6,678 nt of DNA from Burkholderiales bacterium (GTDB lineage: Bacteria; Pseudomonadota; Gammaproteobacteria; Burkholderiales; Burkholderiaceae_C): contig JAABPT010000137.1 of assembly GCA_011391855.1 (NCBI GenBank), forward strand, positions 1 to 6,678. The letters run 5' to 3'. The position numbers were made by a program, and so were the translations under genes. Below, piece by piece: positions 1 through 5,232 of this stretch (positions within the stretch are counted from its first letter, which is position 1; each line of letters begins with the position of its first letter). Under the pieces are notes generated by a model, which saw only the letters and a list, made by a program, of their open reading frames with translations, ran no database searches and was not told where the DNA came from.

Positions 1-1
1 G

Positions 2-1378
2 CCTTGTCACGCCGATGCCGTAGCAGCCCATCACGAAGACCTGCGGCTTGCCGGTCTCGTCCAGGTAGGTGGCCTTCATGGCGTCGCTGTACTTGGTGCC
101 GAGCAGGAAGATGTGACCGACCTCGATGCCGCGCTGGATGGCCAGTACGCCGCGGCCGTCGGGCGAGGGGTCGCCGGGCACGACGTTGCGGATGTCGGCC
201 ACCACGTCGGGCTCGGGCAGGTCGCGGCCCCAGTTGACGCCGGTGTGGTGGAAGTCGGCCTCGTTGGCGCCGCAGACGAAGTCGGCCATGGCCGCCACCG
301 TGCGGTCGGCCACCACCTGCACCGGCTTGCGCGGGGCGATCGGGCCCAGGTAGCCGGGCTTGCAGCCGAAATGGTCCTCGATCTCGGCACCGGTGGCGAA
401 GCGGAACCCCGCCTTCAGGCCGCTCACCTTGCCGGCCTTGACTTCGTTCAGGCTGTGGTCGCCGCGCACCAGCAGCAGCCAGACGGTGGTCTTGACGATG
501 TCGCCGCGTTCGTTATTCTCATCGGTGGCCAGCACCAGCGACTTCACCGTGCGCTGCAGCGGCAGGCCCAGCCCTTCGGCCACCTGTTCACAGGTGACCT
601 GGCCGGGCGTGGGCGTCTTCACCAGCGGCTGCGCGGGTGCGGCGCGCTGCGCCAGCAGCGGCAGGGCTTCGGCCAGCTCGATATTCGCCGCGTAGTCGCT
701 GTCGGGACAGTAGACGATGGCGTCTTCGCCGGTGTCGGCGATGACCTGGAATTCCTGCGAGACGTCGCCGCCGATGGCGCCGGTGTCGGCGGCCACGGCG
801 CGATAGCGCAGGCCCATGCGGTCGAAGATGGCGCAATAGGCGCGGTACATCGCGTCGTAGCTGCGGCGACCGGCATCCAAGTCGCGGTCGAAGGAATAGG
901 CGTCCTTCATGGTGAACTCACGGCTGCGCATGACGCCGAAGCGCGGCCGGCGCTCGTCGCGGAACTTGGTCTGGATGTGATAAAAGTTTCGCGGCAGTTG
1001 CTTGTAGCTGCGCAGTTCCTGGCGCGCGATGTCGGTGATGACCTCTTCGCTGGTGGGCTGGATGATGAAGTCGCGGTCGTGGCGGTCCTTCACGCGCAGC
1101 AGCTCCGGCCCCATCTTGGCGAATCGCCCCGTTTCCTGCCACAGCTCGGCCGGCTGCACCACCGGCATCAGCAGTTCCACCGCGCCGGCGCGATTCATCT
1201 CTTCGCGAATGATGGCCTCGACCTTGCGGATCACGCGCAGGCCCAGCGGCATGTAGGTGTAGATGCCGGCGCCCAGGCGCTTGATGAAGCCGGCGCGCAT
1301 CATCAGCCGGTGGCTGGCCACCTCGGCGTCGGCAGGCGCTTCCTTGAGCGTGGAGATGAAGGTCTGGGAGGCTTTCAT
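2..1378 (-). CDS. proS: Prolyl-tRNA synthetase, bacterial type with editing domain (C-terminus cut by window edge)
   Basis: Cytoplasmic class II aminoacyl-tRNA synthetase that charges tRNA-Pro with proline. The visible part is 459 residues starting MKASQTFIST; family members of this type run to about 570-580, so roughly 110-120 residues, including the anticodon-binding domain, lie outside the window. Visible in order: a motif 1 region near residues 65-85, TSEE at 109-112, the motif 2 loop FRDERRPRFG at 139-148, and the start of motif 3, GCYGIGVTR, at 451-459, where the window ends. Between motifs 2 and 3, about residues 224-407, sits the YbaK-like insertion domain that hydrolyses Ala-tRNA-Pro. 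It keeps the lysine in RTVKS (K279), the position described as important for editing in E. coli ProRS. The ATG at 1378 begins the conserved N-terminus; no strong ribosome binding site precedes it. The gene is divergent from rppH. Identity is secure. Confidence 0.97.
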   Translation of the reverse strand, partial: MKASQTFISTLKEAPADAEVASHRLMMRAGFIKRLGAGIYTYMPLGLRVIRKVEAIIREEMNRAGAVELLMPVVQPAELWQETGRFAKMGPELLRVKDRHDRDFIIQPTSEEVITDIARQELRSYKQLPRNFYHIQTKFRDERRPRFGVMRSREFTMKDAYSFDRDLDAGRRSYDAMYRAYCAIFDRMGLRYRAVAADTGAIGGDVSQEFQVIADTGEDAIVYCPDSDYAANIELAEALPLLAQRAAPAQPLVKTPTPGQVTCEQVAEGLGLPLQRTVKSLVLATDENNERGDIVKTTVWLLLVRGDHSLNEVKAGKVSGLKAGFRFATGAEIEDHFGCKPGYLGPIAPRKPVQVVADRTVAAMADFVCGANEADFHHTGVNWGRDLPEPDVVADIRNVVPGDPSPDGRGVLAIQRGIEVGHIFLLGTKYSDAMKATYLDETGKPQVFVMGCYGIGVTR

Positions 1379-1424
1379 GGGGGCTTGGGCTGCACGCGGC
1401 GTTGGGCCGCCGACTGCGCCCGCA

Positions 1425-1440
1425 AGACTCGCAGGAGTCT
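1425..1440 (-). other. Small hairpin in the proS leader
   Basis: A perfect 6-bp inverted repeat, AGACTC and GAGTCT, encloses a four-base loop. It lies 46 bases upstream of the proS start codon and would fold in the proS leader if transcription starts further upstream. No run of T follows on either strand, so it does not look like a terminator. Function is unknown and chance is possible. Confidence 0.3.
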
Positions 1441-1476
1441 CGCCTGACCCTACGGGTTAGCGCGGGTTCGCTCTCC

Positions 1477-1491
1477 GCACCGGGCCGGTGC
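1477..1491. promoter_or_regulatory. Operator-like perfect dyad between proS and rppH
   Basis: GCACCGG, one central G, then CCGGTGC: seven-base arms that are exact reverse complements. The right arm covers the TG of the extended -10 proposed for rppH, which is where a repressor or an RNA polymerase contact would matter. No known regulator motif is recognised. In sequence this rich in G and C, a dyad of this size can arise by chance. Confidence 0.3.
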
Positions 1492-1497
1492 AATAAT
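1489..1497 (+). promoter_or_regulatory. Candidate extended -10 promoter of rppH
   Basis: TGCAATAAT fits the extended -10 pattern TGnTATAAT with one mismatch in the hexamer. It stands out as A/T-rich in a G/C-rich surround. A start site near 1504 would give a leader of about 24 bases carrying the GGAG ribosome binding site. The -35 region is poor, with TTCGCT at 1467-1472 at a long 19-base spacing, which an extended -10 can tolerate. Confidence 0.45.
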
Positions 1498-1516
1498 GAA
1501 AACAGTCACAAAATTC

Positions 1517-1520
1517 GGAG
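1517..1520 (+). promoter_or_regulatory. Ribosome binding site of rppH
   Basis: GGAG lies seven bases before the ATG at 1528. It fixes that ATG as the start in preference to earlier in-frame codons, which would add an N-terminal segment absent from the family. Confidence 0.7.
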
Positions 1521-1527
1521 TTTGATT

Positions 1528-2112
1528 ATGCTCGACCGCGAGGGCTTCAGGCCCAACGTCGGCATCATCCTGCTCAACTCGCGCAATCAGGTCTTCTGGG
1601 GCAAGCGGCTGCGCACGCACTCGTGGCAGTTTCCGCAGGGCGGCATCAAATACGGCGAGTCGCCCGAGCAGGCGATGTTTCGCGAGTTGCACGAAGAAGT
1701 GGGCTTGCGGCCCGAGCACGTGCAAATCCTGGCGCGCACGCGCGACTGGATGCGCTACGAGGTGCCCGACCACTTCATCCGCAAGGACGCGCGCGGCCAC
1801 TACCGCGGCCAGAAACAGATCTGGTTCCTGCTGCGGCTGCTGGGGCGAGACAGCGACATGAACTTGCGCGCCACCGACCACCCGGAGTTCGACGCCTGGC
1901 GCTGGAACGACTACTGGGTGCCGCTGGACGTGGTGATCGAGTTCAAGCGCGGCGTCTACGAGATGGCGCTCACCGAACTGGCGCGCTACCTGCCGCGCGT
2001 GACGCACCACAATCGCTACCTGCGAGCCGGGCTGCGATCACAGCGGCCTGAACCCGAGCCGCCGCCCTACCCGCCGCAGCCGGCCGACCCCAGCCCGTCG
2101 CCGGCCAAGTGA
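1528..2112 (+). CDS. rppH: RNA pyrophosphohydrolase (Nudix hydrolase RppH)
   Basis: Removes pyrophosphate from the 5' triphosphate end of transcripts, leaving a monophosphate that stimulates RNase E decay; also known as NudH. The 194-residue product starts MLDREGFRPN, typical of the family. The Nudix box spans residues 38-60 and matches the pattern residue for residue: G38, E44, R52, E53, E56, E57 and G59, the glutamates being metal ligands. The downstream segment with WRWNDYW (124-130) and YLPR (154-157) also matches RppH. E. coli RppH is about 176 residues; here the extra length is a proline-rich tail, residues 174-194, with 11 prolines in 21 positions including PPP at 178-180, probably disordered. 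The gene is divergent from proS and convergent with proB, an arrangement common in betaproteobacteria. It appears to be transcribed alone. Confidence 0.96.
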   Translation: MLDREGFRPNVGIILLNSRNQVFWGKRLRTHSWQFPQGGIKYGESPEQAMFRELHEEVGLRPEHVQILARTRDWMRYEVPDHFIRKDARGHYRGQKQIWFLLRLLGRDSDMNLRATDHPEFDAWRWNDYWVPLDVVIEFKRGVYEMALTELARYLPRVTHHNRYLRAGLRSQRPEPEPPPYPPQPADPSPSPAK

Positions 2113-2120
2113 GGCCGGTG
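2099..2120 (+). other. GC hairpin spanning the rppH stop codon
   Basis: CCGGCC (2101-2106) and GGCCGG (2113-2118) are perfect complements around the six-base loop AAGTGA, which contains the rppH TGA. One wobble pair and one C-G pair can extend the stem. No T run follows on either strand, so it is not a canonical intrinsic terminator. It could still protect the 3' end or mark the converging transcripts. The remaining bases up to the proB stop show no clear terminator for either gene. Confidence 0.4.
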
Positions 2121-2182
2121 GGTCGGGTGGCAGGCGTCGGTCTGCTCGCCTTTGCTGTCTGGCGGTCGGAGTCGAAGGCGGG

Positions 2183-3301
2183 CTACACGAGCACCAGGTT
2201 GGTCCGGTGGATCAACTCGGGCTCGTTGGCATAACCCAGCAACGACTCGATCTGCGACGAGGGTTTACGCGCAATCAGGCGCGCCTCGGCCGCCGAATAG
2301 TTGGCCAGCCCGCGCGCCACCTCGGCGCCGGCCAGCGTGCGCACCGCAATGACATCGCCGCGCACGAAGTCGCCCGTCACCTCGCGCACGCCGATCGGCA
2401 GCAGACTCTTGCCTTCGTCGCGCAGCTTGGCCGCCGCGCCGTCGTCCACCGCCACCGCACCGCGCAGTTGCAGGTGGTCGACCATCCACTGCTTGCGTGC
2501 CGCCAGCTTGGCCGTGCCGGCCACCAGCGCGGTGCCGATGGCCTCGCCGGCGGCCAGCCGCAGCAGCACGTCGTTCTCTCGGCCCCAGGCGATGACGGTG
2601 CTGGTACCGCTGCCGGCGGCACGCCTGGCGGCCAGGATCTTGGTCAGCATGCCGCCGCGACCGATGCCACTGCCGGCGCCGCCGGCCATGGCTTCCAGAG
2701 CCGGGTCGCCGGCGGTGGCCTCGGCGATGAAGCGCGCCTGCGGGTCCTTGCGCGGGTCGGCCGAGTACAGGCCGCGCTGGTCGGTGAGGATGACGTAGGC
2801 GTCCGCGTCCACCAGATTGGCCACCAACGCACCAAGCGTGTCGTTGTCGCCGAACTTGATTTCGTCGTTGACGACGGTGTCGTTCTCGTTGATGACGGGA
2901 ATGACCTTCAGCGCCAGCAGCGTGAGCAGGGTCGAGCGGGCGTTGAGGTAGCGCTCGCGGTCGGCCAGGTCGGCGTGCGTGAGCAGCACCTGCGCGCTGG
3001 CCATGCCGTGCGCCGCCAGCCGCGACTCGTACATCTGCACCAGCCCCATCTGGCCCACTGCGGCGGCGGCCTGCAGCTCGTGCAGTTCTTTCGGCCGCTT
3101 GGTCCAGCCCAGGCGCTTCATGCCCTCGGCGATGGCGCCGCTGGACACCATCACCACTTCGCGGCCCGTGGCGGCCAGCGCCGCCAGCTGGCGCGCCCAA
3201 TTGCCGATGGCCTCGGCATCGACGCCCCGGCCTTCGTTGGTGACGAGGCTGGAGCCCACCTTGACGACGATGCGGCGCGCGCCGGAGACCACGCTAGCCA
3301 T
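2183..3301 (-). CDS. proB: Glutamate 5-kinase with PUA domain
   Basis: Phosphorylates glutamate to glutamyl 5-phosphate with ATP, the first and feedback-controlled step of proline synthesis, in the cytoplasm. The product is 372 residues against about 367 in E. coli. Residues 1 to about 255 form the amino acid kinase domain: KVGSSLVT at 14-21, VSSGA at 52-56, INENDTV at 137-143, GDND at 151-154, TDQRGLY at 173-179 and GRGGMLTK at 214-221. The remaining residues, about 275-372, fit the PUA domain found in bacterial ProB. The ATG at 3301 is preferred over upstream in-frame codons because MASVVSGARRIVVKVGSS matches family N-termini and because it overlaps the obgE end by eight bases (ATGGCTAG), suggesting translational coupling. 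proA is not adjacent. The gene converges on rppH, leaving 70 bases between them. Confidence 0.96.
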   Translation of the reverse strand: MASVVSGARRIVVKVGSSLVTNEGRGVDAEAIGNWARQLAALAATGREVVMVSSGAIAEGMKRLGWTKRPKELHELQAAAAVGQMGLVQMYESRLAAHGMASAQVLLTHADLADRERYLNARSTLLTLLALKVIPVINENDTVVNDEIKFGDNDTLGALVANLVDADAYVILTDQRGLYSADPRKDPQARFIAEATAGDPALEAMAGGAGSGIGRGGMLTKILAARRAAGSGTSTVIAWGRENDVLLRLAAGEAIGTALVAGTAKLAARKQWMVDHLQLRGAVAVDDGAAAKLRDEGKSLLPIGVREVTGDFVRGDVIAVRTLAGAEVARGLANYSAAEARLIARKPSSQIESLLGYANEPELIHRTNLVLV

Positions 3302-4361
3302 GCGAGACGGGCACCCCTTCGTCGAAGCGCGGGTCGGGCAAGGGCTCTTCACGCTGGTATTCGGCGACATGCGTCCAGATGGCCTCCACCAGCGGCTGCA
3401 GCCCTTCGTGCGCTAGCGCCGAGATCGTGAACACGGGCCCCTTCCAGCGCAGGCGGCGCACCCAGTCCTTGATGCGCTGCTCGCGTTCGGCCCCCGGCAC
3501 CATGTCGACCTTGTTGAACACCAGCCAGCGCGGCTTGACGTGCAGCTTGGGGTCGTACTTCTTCAGCTCGGCGGCAATGGCGCGCACCTGCAGCACGGGG
3601 TCGGCGTCGTCGAAAGGTGCGGCGTCGACGATGTGCAGCAGCAGCCGCGTGCGCTGCAGGTGGCGCAGGAACTGGTGGCCCAGGCCGGCGCCCTCGGAAG
3701 CACCTTCGATGAGGCCGGGAATGTCGGCCACGACGAAGCTGCGCTCGGGCCCGACGCGCACCACGCCCAGGTTCGGGTGCAGCGTGGTGAAGGGATAGTC
3801 GGCGATCTTCGGCCGCGCATTCGAGATGGCGGCAATGAGCGTGCTCTTGCCGGCGTTGGGCATGCCGAGCAGGCCGACGTCGGCGAGCACACGCAATTCG
3901 AGCTGCAGCTTGAAGGCCTCACCCGGCCAGCCGGGCGTCTTCTGGCGTGGGCTGCGGTTGGTGCTGGTCTTGAAGTGCAGGTTGCCGAAGCCCCCGTCGC
4001 CGCCCTTGGCCAGCAGCGTGCGCTGGCCGTGCTCGAGCAGTTCCACCATCAGCTCGCCGGTTTCGGCGTTGCGGATGATCGTGCCTACCGGCATGCGCAG
4101 TTCGATGTCCGGCGCGGCGGCGCCGTACTGGTCCGACCCGCGGCCCTGCTCGCCGTTCTTCGCGATGTGACGCCGCGCGTAGCGGTAGTCGATCAGCGTA
4201 TTGATATTGCGATCGGCGATGGCGAACACGCTGCCGCCGCGCCCGCCGTCGCCCCCGTTCGGCCCGCCGAAGGGGATGAACTTTTCGCGCCTGAAGCTCG
4301 CGCAGCCAGCGCCGCCATCGCCGGCGGCGATGTCGATGGTGGCTTCGTCGACAAATTTCAT
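3294..4361 (-). CDS. obgE: Obg-family GTPase, large ribosomal subunit assembly
   Basis: Essential GTP-binding protein (ObgE/CgtA) that associates with the 50S subunit and is tied to ribosome maturation, stringent response and replication control. The product is 355 residues. The glycine-rich OBG fold occupies residues 1 to about 158, with GGPNGGDGGRGG at 32-43. The G domain follows: P-loop GMPNAGKST at 166-174, G2 YPFTT at 189-193, G3 DIPG at 213-216, G4 NKVD at 283-286 and G5 SAL at 314-316. The protein lacks the long acidic C-terminal extension of the 390-residue E. coli form. The ATG at 4361 starts the conserved MKFVDEA; a TTG six bases upstream is in frame but would add only two residues. 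No Shine-Dalgarno sequence is visible. A strong terminator lies between rpmA and this gene, and its stop codon overlaps the proB start. Confidence 0.97.
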   Translation of the reverse strand: MKFVDEATIDIAAGDGGAGCASFRREKFIPFGGPNGGDGGRGGSVFAIADRNINTLIDYRYARRHIAKNGEQGRGSDQYGAAAPDIELRMPVGTIIRNAETGELMVELLEHGQRTLLAKGGDGGFGNLHFKTSTNRSPRQKTPGWPGEAFKLQLELRVLADVGLLGMPNAGKSTLIAAISNARPKIADYPFTTLHPNLGVVRVGPERSFVVADIPGLIEGASEGAGLGHQFLRHLQRTRLLLHIVDAAPFDDADPVLQVRAIAAELKKYDPKLHVKPRWLVFNKVDMVPGAEREQRIKDWVRRLRWKGPVFTISALAHEGLQPLVEAIWTHVAEYQREEPLPDPRFDEGVPVSHG

Positions 4362-4370
4362 GTGCAACGG

Positions 4371-4399
4371 ATGTTAGCGGTGCCGGCGGAGCCGGAAAA
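4371..4399 (-). promoter_or_regulatory. Weak candidate promoter for obgE
   Basis: On the minus strand TTTTCC (4399-4394) and TAACAT (4376-4371) are separated by 17 bases, resembling a -35 and a -10 at three of six and four of six positions. Transcription would begin within a few bases of the obgE ATG, giving an almost leaderless message, which would fit the missing ribosome binding site. The -35 lies in the T run of the preceding terminator. This is speculative. Confidence 0.2.
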
Positions 4400-4429
4400 A
4401 CGACGAAGCCCCGGCGGACCGGGGCTTCG
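4396..4429 (-). terminator. Rho-independent terminator after rplU-rpmA
   Basis: On the minus strand a perfect 11-bp stem, CGAAGCCCCGG (4429-4419) with CCGGGGCTTCG (4414-4404), closes a four-base loop. It is followed after three bases by TTTTT (4400-4396). It begins 47 bases past the rpmA stop. It should end or attenuate rplU-rpmA transcripts before obgE, allowing high ribosomal protein expression with much lower Obg expression. Confidence 0.85.
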
Positions 4430-4476
4430 CGAAAGTCGGAGGATTGCGAGGAGTGAGAAGTGCGCGAACTGCGTCT

Positions 4477-4734
4477 TCAGACCGGCTTCACGAACACCGT
4501 GCGGCGATTCTGGGCGCCCTTCACGTCGAAGGACACCGCGCCGTCGAGCAGCGCGAACAGCGTGTGGTCGCGGCCCATGCCCACGCCAGTGCCGGCGTGG
4601 AACTGGGTGCCGCGCTGGCGCACGATGATACCGCCGGCGTTGATTTTCTGACCGCCGAAGACCTTGACGCCCAGCATCTTCGGCTGCGAATCGCGGCCAT
4701 TGCGGGTGGAGCCGCCGCCCTTTTTCTGTGCCAT
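4477..4734 (-). CDS. rpmA: 50S ribosomal protein L27
   Basis: Component of the large ribosomal subunit whose N-terminal tail reaches the peptidyl transferase centre. The product is 85 residues, the same length as E. coli L27. It begins MAQKKGGGSTRNGRDS, the mature form with no N-terminal extension of the kind cleaved in Firmicutes. The family signature is present: G34, I36, I37, then RQRG at 39-42 and G48. The ribosome binding site AAGGGG lies eight bases before the ATG and overlaps the rplU stop codon. It is the second gene of a two-gene rplU-rpmA unit, 12 bases after rplU, and a strong intrinsic terminator follows it. Confidence 0.98.
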   Translation of the reverse strand: MAQKKGGGSTRNGRDSQPKMLGVKVFGGQKINAGGIIVRQRGTQFHAGTGVGMGRDHTLFALLDGAVSFDVKGAQNRRTVFVKPV

Positions 4735-4742
4735 GGTGCGTG

Positions 4743-4748
4743 CCCCTT
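4743..4748 (-). promoter_or_regulatory. Ribosome binding site of rpmA
   Basis: AAGGGG on the minus strand lies eight bases before the rpmA ATG. Its two A residues are also the last two bases of the rplU TAA, so ribosomes ending rplU sit directly over the rpmA initiation site. Confidence 0.7.
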
Positions 4749-5058
4749 AGGCGTTGATCGAGCCGATTTGCAGCTCGGTGTAGGTCTGGCGGTGGCCGCC
4801 GTGCTTCTGGTAGTGCTTGCGACGGCGCATCTTGAAGATGCGCACCTTGTCGTGCTTGCCTTGCGCCAGCACGGTGGCGGTGACGTGGGCACCCGCGACC
4901 CAGGGCGCCCCGACCGTGAGCTCGGCGCCGCTGCCGACGGCGAGCACCTGGTCGAGAACGATTTCCTGGCCCACGTCCGCAGCTATCTGTTCTACCTTGA
5001 TCTTTTCGCCGGCAGCAACCTTGTATTGCTTGCCACCGGTTTTTATGACCGCGTACAT
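4747..5058 (-). CDS. rplU: 50S ribosomal protein L21
   Basis: Large-subunit ribosomal protein that binds 23S rRNA. The product is 103 residues, exactly the E. coli length. It begins MYAVIKTGGKQYKV and carries the conserved basic block KMRRRKHYQKHGGHRQ at residues 76-91. AGAGG (5069-5065) lies six bases before the ATG and acts as ribosome binding site. It is the first gene of the minus-strand cluster, immediately ahead of rpmA, and is divergent from ispB. The reading frame stays open far upstream through the antisense strand of ispB, but that is not a real extension: the family N-terminus begins at this methionine. Confidence 0.98.
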   Translation of the reverse strand: MYAVIKTGGKQYKVAAGEKIKVEQIAADVGQEIVLDQVLAVGSGAELTVGAPWVAGAHVTATVLAQGKHDKVRIFKMRRRKHYQKHGGHRQTYTELQIGSINA

Positions 5059-5081
5059 GTGTGACCTCTCGAAGAATACTG

Positions 5082-5135
5082 CTGCGCTGGATGGCGACCT
5101 GCGGCTTCTGCATGGAAGCCGCCCGCACTGCGCAG
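5082..5135 (-). promoter_or_regulatory. Structured rplU leader: nested hairpin
   Basis: The predicted rplU leader holds a perfect 8-bp stem, GCGGCTTC (5122-5115) with GAAGCCGC (5108-5101), around a six-base loop. Outside it CTGCGC (5135-5130) can pair with GCGCAG (5087-5082), enclosing the inner hairpin. The structure ends 12 bases before the AGAGG ribosome binding site. Ribosomal protein operons are often controlled by leader structures that bind one of their own products; whether this is such an element is inference. Confidence 0.4.
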
Positions 5136-5143
5136 AGCCTATG

Positions 5144-5152
5144 AGTATACCA
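5144..5152 (-). promoter_or_regulatory. Extended -10 promoter of rplU-rpmA
   Basis: On the minus strand TGGTATACT (5152-5144) is an extended -10 with five of six hexamer matches. A partial -35, TTGCTG (5174-5169), lies 19 bases upstream. Transcription would start near 5137, giving a leader of about 79 bases before the rplU ATG. Confidence 0.6.
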
Positions 5153-5201
5153 TGCACCGGCCCAGGCGCAGCAACAAAGGGCCCATGCCGAGGCTGCTTC
5201 C

Positions 5202-5207
5202 TATAAT
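5202..5207 (+). promoter_or_regulatory. Consensus -10 (TATAAT) of ispB
   Basis: A perfect TATAAT in a G/C-rich background, facing ispB and about 50 bases from the rplU -10 on the other strand. No good -35 is seen at 16-18 bases. A start site near 5213 would lie downstream of the in-frame ATG at 5206, which bears on the choice of the ispB start codon. Confidence 0.6.
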
Positions 5208-5232
5208 GATTGAATTCGTTTTCGCGCTGCCC

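Noticed and set aside
113..1447. Long open frame on the plus strand opposite proS (444 codons)
   Set aside because: Antisense to a secure gene, with an Ala/Gly/His/Val-rich composition typical of antisense frames in GC-rich coding DNA and no recognisable domain.
1496..1525. Nine-codon open frame (MKTVTKFGV) ending two bases before the rppH start
   Set aside because: Its ATG overlaps the proposed -10, so the transcript predicted from that promoter would not contain it, and no ribosome binding site precedes it. It would deserve another look if the transcript starts further upstream.
2147..2180. CGCCTT and AAGGCG repeat between rppH and proB as a bidirectional terminator
   Set aside because: The loop would be 22 bases, the stem is only six pairs, and there is no T tract on either strand.
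2207..4628. Two long plus-strand open frames opposite proB, obgE and rpmA (407 and 362 codons)
   Set aside because: They cover well-conserved genes on the other strand, show low-complexity translations, and cross gene boundaries without regard to them.
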